Of a DNA stretch of 9,807 nt, positions 1-6,257 are shown in pieces. A model generated the notes under the pieces. That model ran no database searches. It saw only the letters and a program-made list of their open reading frames with translations, and was not told where the DNA came from. The DNA lies in assembly GCA_012520695.1 (NCBI GenBank), contig JAAYNU010000051.1, positions 1 to 9,807 on the forward strand. Direction: 5' to 3'. The DNA is from Erysipelothrix sp. Its GTDB lineage: Bacteria > Bacillota_I > Bacilli_A > Erysipelotrichales > Erysipelotrichaceae. A program made the position numbers and the translations under genes. Each line of letters begins with the position of its first letter. The first letter of the stretch is position 1.

Positions 1-531
<531 letters not shown>

Positions 532-532
532 G

Positions 533-559
533 TCATCTTACAATTTTAATTGAAGATGG
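533..559 (+). other. Stem-loop just after the bglA stop codon
   Basis: CATCTT (534-539) pairs with AAGATG (553-558), and CAAT/ATTG pairs inside it, with a single unpaired A between the two stems. No T-run follows, so it is not a standard intrinsic terminator. It could stabilise the 3' end of the mRNA or act as a weak terminator. The true terminator for this transcript may be the one at 699-729. The rest of 560-698 shows no convincing gene. Confidence 0.45.
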
Positions 560-698
560 TCATCACATAGTTCACGAACTTTAATATGGACAACATCTCA
601 ATTAATTTCAATGGTACTTCAAGTTGACGTTCCTTTTTTCTAGACCGTTGACAATGCAGATTACTTAGAAGAACAAGCACAACAGTAATTATAATCAT

Positions 699-729
699 AA
701 GACTTTCTCCTAAAAGAGAGGGTCTTTTT
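699..729 (+). terminator. Intrinsic terminator upstream of the lipase-like gene
   Basis: An 11-bp stem, AAGACTTTCTC (699-709) with GAGAGGGTCTT (716-726), includes two T-G wobble pairs. It has a six-base loop and a T-run at 725-729. It would end transcription coming from the bglA side just before the next promoter. Confidence 0.8.
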
Positions 730-733
730 AATG

Positions 734-742
734 TGATATAAT
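734..742 (+). promoter_or_regulatory. Extended -10 promoter of the lipase-like gene
   Basis: TGATATAAT is a perfect TATAAT with an upstream TGn. No good -35 is visible at 17 bases, since that position lies inside the terminator stem, which is acceptable for an extended -10 promoter. Transcription should begin about 749-750, leaving a leader of about 20 bases before the start codon. Confidence 0.6.
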
Positions 743-770
743 AGTATGAATAGAAGATGAGGTGTTTTCA

Positions 771-1757
771 ATGGACAATACACTCATTCACCAAATGTTA
801 ATCGGATCGTTACTGGCCTACAAAAACGAAGCGGAGATCATAAAGAACACACAGAAGAGTTCACAAGATCAATTCATAGTATTGTCAAAAGATGAACTAA
901 TCAAAGTTGAGAATGACTTTAAGACAGATGCCACGATGCCCTATATCGCAAAGGAATATACTCGATACGGTTTCAGTTTAGAAGCAGCTTATTATGACGT
1001 TGAATCGGGTGCGTCGGGTCTTGCACTGAAGTACAAAAACTCAATATTCATAATGTACTCCGGAACCAACAGAGAAGACCGTGCTCCAATTGACTGGGAA
1101 AGTATTAATATCATTGAAGCTGATTCACAGACACTCGCTAGTATCATCTTTGATAATAAAGATGTTCTCAATGATATTTACTATATGGCACTTCAAGGGA
1201 GAAACATCCAAGTACCCTCTGCTATGAAGTTCTTTGATGACGTAAAATCTAATAATAATGACTCAAATATCTACCTTGGAGGACACTCACTCGGAGGAGG
1301 TCTTGCCTTAACGGTGGGTATTAGACGATACTACGAGATTGAAGGAGTCATCACATTCAATCCAGCGGCAATTGGAAACAAGGATATTGAAGTGAATGAT
1401 CTAATTGAAGCGGAAACGATTGTCCATGCCTTGGATCATAATGAGAAGTTTAATATCTATAAAACTCAAATGGATTTTCTCACGAGTGCACCGATCTTAA
1501 AGATATCTGATTTGAATATGTTCTACCCAATTGATCCACGAAAGTTCCTCGTAATTGGTAACGGACCCCATTCATCGGTTAAACAAGAAGCCTTCATCAG
1601 GGATTTCAAACGAAAACACATCGATAATGAGGAATCAGTTCCTTTTTGGAAGTGGATGATGAATCCAGAACTTTCCAATGCAGGTGACATGATTATCACC
1701 AGAATGAAAGAAGCATTGAAGGCTGAAATTAAGCCTAGTTTGAAGGATAAGCAATAG
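771..1757 (+). CDS. Class-3-lipase-like alpha/beta hydrolase, cytoplasmic
   Basis: A 328-residue protein of the lipase class 3/DUF2974-like alpha/beta hydrolase group. The nucleophile elbow GGHSLGGG puts the catalytic Ser at about residue 173. A preceding IMYSGTN segment (about 94-100) resembles the oxyanion-hole strand of this class. The later Asp in HALDHNE (about 222) and His in GNGPHSS (about 267) are the best candidates for the rest of the triad. There is no signal peptide or membrane segment, so it probably acts inside the cell; the substrate is unknown. I prefer ATG at 771 over an in-frame GTG at 762 because AGGTG at 760-764 is then correctly spaced. The gene appears to be monocistronic. 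The fold assignment is firm; the role is not. Confidence 0.8.
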   Translation: MDNTLIHQMLIGSLLAYKNEAEIIKNTQKSSQDQFIVLSKDELIKVENDFKTDATMPYIAKEYTRYGFSLEAAYYDVESGASGLALKYKNSIFIMYSGTNREDRAPIDWESINIIEADSQTLASIIFDNKDVLNDIYYMALQGRNIQVPSAMKFFDDVKSNNNDSNIYLGGHSLGGGLALTVGIRRYYEIEGVITFNPAAIGNKDIEVNDLIEAETIVHALDHNEKFNIYKTQMDFLTSAPILKISDLNMFYPIDPRKFLVIGNGPHSSVKQEAFIRDFKRKHIDNEESVPFWKWMMNPELSNAGDMIITRMKEALKAEIKPSLKDKQ

Positions 1758-1872
1758 CAAAGAATAGGTGTAACTTTACGTAATACAACAATTATGCAAA
1801 AAGCAGATTGAAATTATCATAAATATTAAGCAGACCACTTAATGAGTGGATATTATGATTGTGTGATTTTCA

Positions 1873-1907
1873 CTTGACAAGTGAATAGATTGCTTGACTC
1901 GTGAGTA
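1873..1907 (+). repeat. Two direct copies of a CTTGACnnGTGAnTA element at the rplK promoter
   Basis: CTTGACAAGTGAATA (1873-1887) and CTTGACTCGTGAGTA (1893-1907) match at 12 of 15 positions with a 20-base period, about two helical turns. The second copy contains the -35 used by the rplK promoter. The first copy is also part of a perfect inverted repeat, TTCACTT-GAC-AAGTGAA (1869-1885). It may be a duplicated -35 or a protein-binding site. Confidence 0.45.
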
Positions 1908-1922
1908 ATGTAGTGGTATTAT
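1894..1922 (+). promoter_or_regulatory. Promoter of the rplK-rplA operon
   Basis: TTGACT (1894-1899), a 17-base spacer, then TATTAT (1917-1922) with an extended -10 TGG directly before it. This is a strong housekeeping sigma-A type promoter. Initiation is expected near 1929-1930, giving an 84-base leader before the GTG start of rplK. Confidence 0.8.
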
Positions 1923-1926
1923 AAGT

Positions 1927-1946
1927 AAGCCCAATTAGGGGCTTTT
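1927..1946 (+). terminator. Terminator-like hairpin at the 5' end of the rplK leader
   Basis: AAGCCC (1927-1932) pairs with GGGCTT (1939-1944) around a six-base loop and is followed by a short T-run. It overlaps the predicted transcription start. It cannot easily terminate rplK transcripts that start there. More likely it ends read-through from the lipase-like gene, or acts as a 5' protective hairpin on the rplK mRNA. Confidence 0.5.
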
Positions 1947-1949
1947 GTT

Positions 1950-1984
1950 ATGTGGGAGGATAGTTTCTATCTGCTTGACCACAT
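1950..1984 (+). promoter_or_regulatory. Ribosomal protein L1 binding leader (autoregulatory site of the L11 operon)
   Basis: The outer stem is ATGTGG (1950-1955) with CCACAT (1979-1984). The inner stem is GATAG (1959-1963) with CTATC (1967-1971). The two stems are separated by GAG on the 5' side and TGCTTGA on the 3' side. The pattern GTGGGAGG ... CTTGA-CCAC closely matches the L1 binding site in 23S rRNA helices 76-77, which reads GUGGGAGG ... CUUGA ... CCAC in E. coli (recalled). L1 is known to repress its own operon by binding such mimics in rplK leaders. The site lies 30 bases before the rplK start. Confidence 0.8.
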
Positions 1985-2013
1985 CACAGACAACCAATAA
2001 GGAGGAATGTCGT

Positions 2014-2436
2014 GTGAGTAAAAAAGTTGCAAGAATTGTTAAACTTGAATTCCCGGCTGGAGGAGCAAGACCTGGTCCTGCACTAGCTGGTGTTGGTATT
2101 AATATGCCACAATTCTGTACTGCATTTAACGATGCAAGTAAGGAAAGAGCAGGGGATATCGTACCTGTAGTTATTACAGTATTTGATGACAAATCATTTG
2201 ATTTCGAATTAAAGACTACCCCAGCAGCAATCGTATTAAAGAAAATTGCTGGAATTAAAGCTGGTGCAGCAACACCTGGTAAACAAGTAGTTGCTACAAT
2301 TTCAGAAGATCAACTTCGTGAAGTTGCTGAGTACAAGCTACCTGATTTAAATGCTAACGATGTTGAAGGCGCGATGCGAATTGTTGCTGGTACAGCTCTT
2401 AACATGGGAATCAAAATTGAAGGGTGGGAAAACTAA
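2014..2436 (+). CDS. rplK: 50S ribosomal protein L11
   Basis: L11 forms the base of the L7/L12 stalk with 23S rRNA and contributes to the factor-binding centre and to RelA activation. The 140-residue protein starts [11 protein letters not shown] and contains the FCTAFND, TTPAA and GTALNMGI segments typical of L11. GTG at 2014 is the start: AAGGAGG at 1999-2005 is well placed, and residues encoded upstream in the same frame do not look like L11. Compared with E. coli L11 (from memory), the Pro-rich loop after residue 20 is about four residues shorter, reading [14 protein letters not shown]. This removes part of the loop containing Pro22 and Pro26. It is followed two bases later by rplA and lies under the L1-type leader. 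Confidence 0.97.
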   Translation: MSKKVARIVKLEFPAGGARPGPALAGVGINMPQFCTAFNDASKERAGDIVPVVITVFDDKSFDFELKTTPAAIVLKKIAGIKAGAATPGKQVVATISEDQLREVAEYKLPDLNANDVEGAMRIVAGTALNMGIKIEGWEN

Positions 2437-2438
2437 TC

Positions 2439-3125
2439 ATGGCTAAAAAATCAAAAAACATTTTAAAAACTAGCGAATTAGTAGACCGCACAAAATTATA
2501 CTCAATTGACGAAGCAATCGCTCTTGTCAAAGAAACATCATTTGTTAAATTTGATGCTACAGTTGAGGTTTCATACAACCTTAACGTTGATCCGCGTCAC
2601 GCTGACCAACAAATCCGTGGTGCAATGGTCTTACCTAACGGTACAGGTCGTTCACAAAAAGTCTTAGTAATTACTCAAGGCGCTAAAGTGGAAGAAGCAA
2701 AAGCTGCTGGTGCAGACTATGCAGGTGGAAAAGAATTACTTGAAGATGTTGCTAATGGATGGTTTGACTTCGATGTTATCGTTGCTACTCCAGACATGAT
2801 GGGTGAATTAGGAAAACTAGGACGCGTTCTAGGACCTAAAGGATTAATGCCTAACCCTAAAACAGGAACTGTTACACCAGATGTAACTAAAGCTGTTGAA
2901 GAAATCAAAAAAGGTAAAGTTGAATACCGTGTTGATAAAGAATCAAACATCAATACAATCATCGGTAAATTATCATTTGATGCTGCTGACCTTAAAGAGA
3001 ACTTCAATGCTATTCACGATACAATCGTAAAAGCACGTCCAGCTGCAGTTAAAGGTGGATACATTAAGAACCTAGTTCTCACATCAACAATGGGACCTGG
3101 AATTAAAGTCGCATTCGATAAATAA
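2439..3125 (+). CDS. rplA: 50S ribosomal protein L1
   Basis: L1 forms the mobile stalk next to the E site and is the translational repressor of its own operon. The protein has 228 residues, near the usual 229-234. The signature [14 protein letters not shown] is at residues 132-145, and a normal N-terminus MAKKSKN precedes it. ATG at 2439 is the start; an in-frame ATG at 2424 lies inside rplK and adds residues not seen in L1. The start is only two bases after the rplK stop and has no strong ribosome binding site of its own, only G-rich sequence inside the rplK end. Translational coupling to rplK is therefore likely, which would let one L1 leader control both genes. Confidence 0.97.
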   Translation: MAKKSKNILKTSELVDRTKLYSIDEAIALVKETSFVKFDATVEVSYNLNVDPRHADQQIRGAMVLPNGTGRSQKVLVITQGAKVEEAKAAGADYAGGKELLEDVANGWFDFDVIVATPDMMGELGKLGRVLGPKGLMPNPKTGTVTPDVTKAVEEIKKGKVEYRVDKESNINTIIGKLSFDAADLKENFNAIHDTIVKARPAAVKGGYIKNLVLTSTMGPGIKVAFDK

Positions 3126-3133
3126 TTACAAAC

Positions 3134-3155
3134 AAACCGGAGCAATCCGGTTTTT
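3134..3155 (+). terminator. Terminator of the rplK-rplA operon
   Basis: AAACCGG (3134-3140) pairs with CCGGTTT (3147-3153) around the loop AGCAAT, followed by a T-run (3151-3155). It lies 8 bases after the rplA stop. No separate promoter is evident before the Nudix gene 27 bases further on, so some read-through may express that gene. Confidence 0.88.
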
Positions 3156-3181
3156 CTTTCATTAAAAATAGGAGATAGACG

Positions 3182-3682
3182 ATGGATCTTACACTCAAAA
3201 TAGGAAATGGATACTATAATGCACGCGTGAGTGCTCAAATTGAAAACTCAGGGAAATACATTACAGATTATAATGAAGGTGGTTTTGATTTCCAAATTGG
3301 AGGCCGTGTTAAGTTTGGCGAAACAGTTGAAGAAGCACTGCACCGAGAAGTTATGGAAGAATTAAATGTAGAGATTGATAGAATTAAACTGATTGCTATT
3401 GCGGAAGCGACATTTGAATCAAGTGCCAAAGATGGTTTCGTTCACGAACATAACTTTATTTTCAAATGTACCCTTAAAGGAAAACCGACAGGTCACTTTA
3501 AACTCGTAGATAATTTAGTGAAAGGTGAATATAAACCACCCTATTGGGAAACACTGGATACACAAATTCTACACACCGATATGGGAGACTATTCATTTGA
3601 TGCAGTTGATATATGCCATATGCTCGAAGATCCTAACGAGTTCAATGTGCGTATATCAGCAGTGATTCGAAAAGGAGATTAA
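3182..3682 (+). CDS. Nudix hydrolase (probably the N-terminal half of a former two-domain protein)
   Basis: The Nudix box is intact: G-x5-E (GRVKFGE), seven residues, then REVMEEL, at about residues 41-62. These residues bind the metal and the diphosphate of nucleoside-diphosphate-linked substrates. One standard position is altered: the Gly of EExG is Asn. The exact substrate cannot be told. The 166-residue frame starts at ATG 3182 after AGGAG at 3170-3174. Its last residues, NVRISAVIRKGD, look like the beginning of a second Nudix domain rather than the end of the first. The same frame continues past TAA (3680-3682) into recognisable Nudix sequence. The first domain appears complete and may still work. 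Confidence 0.82.
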   Translation: MDLTLKIGNGYYNARVSAQIENSGKYITDYNEGGFDFQIGGRVKFGETVEEALHREVMEELNVEIDRIKLIAIAEATFESSAKDGFVHEHNFIFKCTLKGKPTGHFKLVDNLVKGEYKPPYWETLDTQILHTDMGDYSFDAVDICHMLEDPNEFNVRISAVIRKGD

Positions 3683-4022
3683 ATTCTATTCGATGAATCT
3701 GCCTATGATGGTAAACATCTTGTGCTAATTGGTGGAAGAATGCAGATGGGCGAAAGCTTCATCGATGCTTTAAACCCAAGAAGTCAGTGAAGAACTCCGT
3801 GTAGATGTATTATCGTCAACGTATCTTGGTTATGGTGAAGATTTCTTTGATCTGAAACTAAAAAAAGACAAACACAAACATATCCATTTCATCAGCTTCG
3901 TATATGAAGTTGAAGTGGATACAGATGCGATTGTCTTTGCGGATGGCGCTCAAGGCATTTGGAAACATAAAGATGAATTACCTGAAATGCACATGAGCAG
4001 TGTGATGAAGTTTATCGGGTAA
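3647..4022 (+). pseudogene. Second Nudix domain, broken by a stop codon and a frameshift
   Basis: Starting in the frame of the preceding gene, the sequence reads NVRISAVIRKGD, then TAA at 3680, then ILFDESAYDGKHLVLIGG and RMQMGESFIDAL. The frame then shifts by one base around 3773-3779 (in AAACCCAA). It resumes as EVSEELRVDV and runs to WKHKDELPEMHMSSV and a TAA at 4020-4022. Joined, GGRMQMGE...REVSEEL is a good Nudix box, except that the Arg codon sits at the shift. A net single-base insertion restores the alignment. Two separate lesions argue for decay rather than a sequencing error. Its last 11 bases overlap the end of the convergent yaaA gene. Confidence 0.82.
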
Positions 4023-4722
4023 AGATAATATTTGAGTCATCGGATAAGGATTCATTATAGGAATAATTATCAAACTCTAATTGCTTTATTTCATCAATAC
4101 TTTGAATTCTATTTTTAATGATTAATTGTGTGGCATGGCCGCGCGCAATCTTTGCATACGTGCTTTTACTGACAAAACCTTTGTCACTTGACTCCTTGAA
4201 GTCCATTTTAACGAATGGTACCTCGAGGAGTTTTTCATTAATCATTTTAGTATATTCTTGAGATGCGAGATTAAGAATAGGCATTCTCTTGGAGTTAAGA
4301 TAATCCGTGACTGTGTCTTGCCAGTGATCATAAAGATCGAGTTTGAATGTGTTGAGAAAATCCAATCGATACAGGCCAATCGTATCAAAGGGTCTTACGA
4401 TTCCATACAGCGCTGATAGAACCCCGAGATGATCTTGTGCATAAGCATGATCTTCCTCATTCCAAGAATCAATTTCCATTGCATTAAAGGATGAACCTTT
4501 GTAAGTTTTAATCGCAATGTTCTCTTTAGTATGATTTTGAATCGCTTCATAAACTGACTCACTGAGCTTATCACTGAGTTTCATGTTCTTTTGTAGATCT
4601 TTTATAGAATAAGATTTTAGAATTTTGAGAACCTGATTAGACTTAACAGTAAAAAGAGAATCAGATTGTGATTCTCCTTTAAATTCCTTTTGAGTTTTTG
4701 TTGGTGAGACCAGCACTAACAT
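4012..4722 (-). CDS. yaaA: YaaA (DUF328/UPF0246) peroxide-stress protein
   Basis: The 236-residue protein matches the YaaA family, which in E. coli lowers intracellular free iron during hydrogen peroxide stress and binds DNA. Visible family blocks are VSPTKTQ at the N-terminus (usually SPAKT), the segment ALYGIVRPFDTIGLYRLDF (104-122), NLASQEYTK (151-159) and ARG (193-195). It is a little shorter than E. coli YaaA (about 258). Its ATG shares one base with the stop of the upstream ArsC-like gene (TAATG), so the two are probably translated together. No ribosome binding site better than the end of that gene is needed. The role is inferred from family knowledge. Confidence 0.92.
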   Translation of the reverse strand: MLVLVSPTKTQKEFKGESQSDSLFTVKSNQVLKILKSYSIKDLQKNMKLSDKLSESVYEAIQNHTKENIAIKTYKGSSFNAMEIDSWNEEDHAYAQDHLGVLSALYGIVRPFDTIGLYRLDFLNTFKLDLYDHWQDTVTDYLNSKRMPILNLASQEYTKMINEKLLEVPFVKMDFKESSDKGFVSKSTYAKIARGHATQLIIKNRIQSIDEIKQLEFDNYSYNESLSDDSNIIFTR

Positions 4723-5075
4723 TATTTTAAAGTCTCGTACATTTCTTCGTGGAAGCCTACGAATACTCCGTGATCTCCGATTAGAAGAGGTCTACGAACT
4801 AAGCGACCTGTTGTCGAAAGAAGTTCTAAAGCTTCTTCTTCGCTCATATCGTTGAGTGTGTCCTTAAGACCCATTTGACGATAAACGATTCCCGATGTAT
4901 TGAAAAAACGTTTGATAGGCAGTTCACTAAGATCTAACCATTTTTTAAGTTCTTCCTTCGTTGGGTTTTCTTCCATCATGTCGCGCGATGTATACTCGAT
5001 GTTATGTTTATCAAGATAATCCTTCGCTCTTTTACACGTGGAGCATTTAGGGTATTGAATGAATATTGGTTTCAT
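4722..5075 (-). CDS. ArsC/Spx-fold reductase-like protein (YusI-like, CxxC)
   Basis: The 117-residue thioredoxin-fold protein belongs to the arsenate reductase/Spx superfamily. The N-terminal YPKCSTCKRAKDYLD carries a CxxC pair (Cys11, Cys14). The family segments FFNTSGIVYRQMGLKD and LVRRPLLIGD follow in order. The sequence resembles YusI-type members more than Spx itself, because it lacks the RNA-polymerase-binding features that I can recall for Spx. The real substrate or regulatory role is unknown. ATG is preceded by AAGGAGGA at a good distance on the minus strand (5081-5088 on plus). It is 42 bases downstream of niaX with no terminator between, so it may be part of the niaX transcript as well as having its own weak promoter. 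Coupling to yaaA suggests a redox-stress unit. Confidence 0.88.
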   Translation of the reverse strand: MKPIFIQYPKCSTCKRAKDYLDKHNIEYTSRDMMEENPTKEELKKWLDLSELPIKRFFNTSGIVYRQMGLKDTLNDMSEEEALELLSTTGRLVRRPLLIGDHGVFVGFHEEMYETLK

Positions 5076-5103
5076 GTGAATCCTCCTTCAGTACTACTAT
5101 CTT

Positions 5104-5132
5104 ACCATAAATATGATTTAAGGTTTTGACAA
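5104..5132 (-). promoter_or_regulatory. Candidate promoter for the ArsC-like/yaaA pair
   Basis: On the minus strand TTGTCA (5127-5132) is followed after 17 bases by TATGGT (5104-5109). An alternative extended -10, TGGTAAGAT, overlaps its end. It lies across the last codons of niaX. It is weak, and only sequence resemblance supports it. Confidence 0.35.
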
Positions 5133-5633
5133 ATTTAGTCTTAAAGCGACTTTAGAGGCCATAAAATAATCAATCAGAGAGTGAACAAATCCACCAACAC
5201 CAATACCAAGCACAACGATGATAAAGAAATTACCGCCAGTTAGCTCACCATTGAAATAATAGTAGCTCACAACTAGGGATTCCATCGCAACGTGGATGAG
5301 CCCGATAACGCAGTTGAAGATTAAGTTTGTCTTTGGGTTTTTTAGGGAAGTACGATTCTTTTGAATATAAAGTGAACCAAGTACCGCAAACACAATATGA
5401 GATAAAGCCCTCATTGCAATGATGTCAGTAGCTGAGATTAGAAATCCCCAAGCCGTTCCAATTGCGACAGCGATCGCGACTGAAGGAGAGATGAACATTG
5501 CAATCATCACAGGAACATGACTTGCGAGTGTGTATGAATTCGGTGGGAATATAATCTTTGGCATAAACATCGGGATAACGATCCCAAGCGCAATCAGTAA
5601 AGCAGCAATCGTGATATTTTTAGTGGTTTTCAT
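5118..5633 (-). CDS. niaX: Niacin ECF transporter substrate-binding subunit NiaX
   Basis: The 171-residue, very hydrophobic protein has about six membrane segments (roughly 8-28, 38-50, 51-68, 74-91, 104-125, 135-158). It has the size and start expected of an ECF S-component (NITIAALLIALGIVIPM). These proteins bind a vitamin and use shared ATPase and transmembrane subunits encoded elsewhere. The niacin assignment rests on its position directly downstream of niaR and on the two NiaR-type operators at its promoter, together with overall resemblance to NiaX. ATG at 5633 follows a good AAGGAGA ribosome binding site. Repression when niacin is available is expected. Confidence 0.88.
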   Translation of the reverse strand: MKTTKNITIAALLIALGIVIPMFMPKIIFPPNSYTLASHVPVMIAMFISPSVAIAVAIGTAWGFLISATDIIAMRALSHIVFAVLGSLYIQKNRTSLKNPKTNLIFNCVIGLIHVAMESLVVSYYYFNGELTGGNFFIIVVLGIGVGGFVHSLIDYFMASKVALRLNLSKP

Positions 5634-5643
5634 AAGTTCTCCT

Positions 5644-5659
5644 TAGTGTCATGACACTA
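5644..5659 (-). promoter_or_regulatory. NiaR operator 1 over the niaX start site
   Basis: TAGTGTCATGACACTA is a perfect 16-base palindrome. It shares the GTGTC...GACAC core with operator 2. It begins right at the end of the -10 box and covers the expected transcription start, directly before the ribosome binding site. Confidence 0.75.
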
Positions 5660-5687
5660 GTATAAACTCATAAAGAAAAGGTGTCAA
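5659..5687 (-). promoter_or_regulatory. Promoter of niaX
   Basis: On the minus strand TTGACA (5682-5687) is followed by exactly 17 bases and TATACT (5659-5664). This is a near-consensus promoter. The -35 lies inside operator 2 and the -10 abuts operator 1, so a repressor bound at either site would block it. It starts inside the last codons of niaR, so niaX can be regulated apart from niaR. Confidence 0.82.
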
Positions 5688-5696
5688 GACACCTTT
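5677..5696 (-). promoter_or_regulatory. NiaR operator 2 over the niaX -35 box
   Basis: AAAGGTGTC and GACACCTTT are perfect 9-base arms separated by AA. The site overlaps the stop codon of niaR. The centre-to-centre distance to operator 1 is 35 bases. GTGTC/GACAC arms fit the NiaR motif known from Firmicutes (recalled, not searched). Confidence 0.78.
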
Positions 5697-6187
5697 GTGA
5701 TGATACCATTTAATTCAAGTTCCTCTAATGCATTATTGAAACCCAATTCATCCTCACACAAAATCGTATGATAATGAACACCATCTGTAAGACTTAAGAG
5801 TAAGGGCGATCGTTTCGCAAGGAAACGGTCAATATCTTCCTTAGTACGGATGTTGAGATTACCCTGGATATTCTGGTATACAGGATGATCAATCCATACA
5901 TCAACAACTTCAATGCGATGCTTCACAAGAATCTCAAGTTCTAAGCGAGTTTCTTCAACAGAATGAAATGAAGAGATTACCTTCTTAATACGGCTTGTAT
6001 CCGGGTTCAGTAAATATCCTTTTGATGTTGCTTGAATCTCAAAACCTTGAGCTCTAAGTAATGCGATGTCACCAACAATGATTTGTCGGGACACACTGAG
6101 TTCCTTAGCAATTTTAGAAGCACTTTGAGCGAGAGTATTCGTTTTGAGAATAAAGAGAACACGATTCATTCGAGTATCTTTTTTCAT
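5684..6187 (-). CDS. niaR: NiaR, niacin-responsive repressor (HTH + 3H domain)
   Basis: NiaR represses NAD precursor uptake and synthesis genes when nicotinic acid is present. The 167-residue protein has an N-terminal winged-helix DNA-binding part (about 7-60, including SASKIAKELSVSRQIIVGDI) and a C-terminal 3H domain. His75, Glu83, His138 and His140 align with the metal ligands known from the Thermotoga homologue, and His101 is the additional conserved histidine. ATG is preceded by GGAGG at 8 bases. It is transcribed divergently from the glycosyltransferase and lies upstream of niaX. No NiaR-like palindrome is seen at its own promoter, so autoregulation is not evident. Confidence 0.93.
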   Translation of the reverse strand: MKKDTRMNRVLFILKTNTLAQSASKIAKELSVSRQIIVGDIALLRAQGFEIQATSKGYLLNPDTSRIKKVISSFHSVEETRLELEILVKHRIEVVDVWIDHPVYQNIQGNLNIRTKEDIDRFLAKRSPLLLSLTDGVHYHTILCEDELGFNNALEELELNGIITKVS

Positions 6188-6210
6188 GTAAGCCTCCTAT
6201 ATATATTATT

Positions 6211-6219
6211 ATTGTAACA
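6211..6219 (-). promoter_or_regulatory. Candidate extended -10 promoter of niaR
   Basis: On the minus strand the sequence reads TGTTACAAT, which is TGn followed by TACAAT. It is placed about 25 bases before the niaR start. No clear -35 is seen. Confidence 0.4.
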
Positions 6220-6229
6220 GAAAATAGGG

Positions 6230-6235
6230 TATAAT
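6230..6235 (+). promoter_or_regulatory. -10 box of the glycosyltransferase operon
   Basis: A perfect TATAAT lies 22 bases before the start codon at 6258, with AAGGAG at 6245-6250 in between. The -35 region (TATTAT or TTATTA near 6206-6212) is poor. It lies back to back with the niaR promoter. Confidence 0.5.
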
Positions 6236-6257
6236 AACATTACGAAGGAGATATTCA

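Noticed and set aside
648..653. TTGACA considered as a -35 box
   Set aside because: No -10 box lies 16-18 bases downstream, and a terminator follows before the next gene.
1838..1852. CCACT-TAATG-AGTGG hairpin after the lipase-like gene, considered as its terminator
   Set aside because: The stem has only five pairs and no T-run follows.
1945..2013. Longer rplK start at ATG 1945
   Set aside because: It would include the L1 leader hairpin in the coding region, gives non-L11 residues and lacks a ribosome binding site, whereas GTG 2014 has AAGGAGG.
1935..2192. Minus-strand open frame of 85 codons across the rplK leader and start
   Set aside because: It is antisense to rplK and its regulatory leader and has no family resemblance or ribosome binding site.
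2717..3238. Two minus-strand open frames across rplA and the Nudix start
   Set aside because: They mirror the codons of rplA, cross its terminator and show no recognisable protein.
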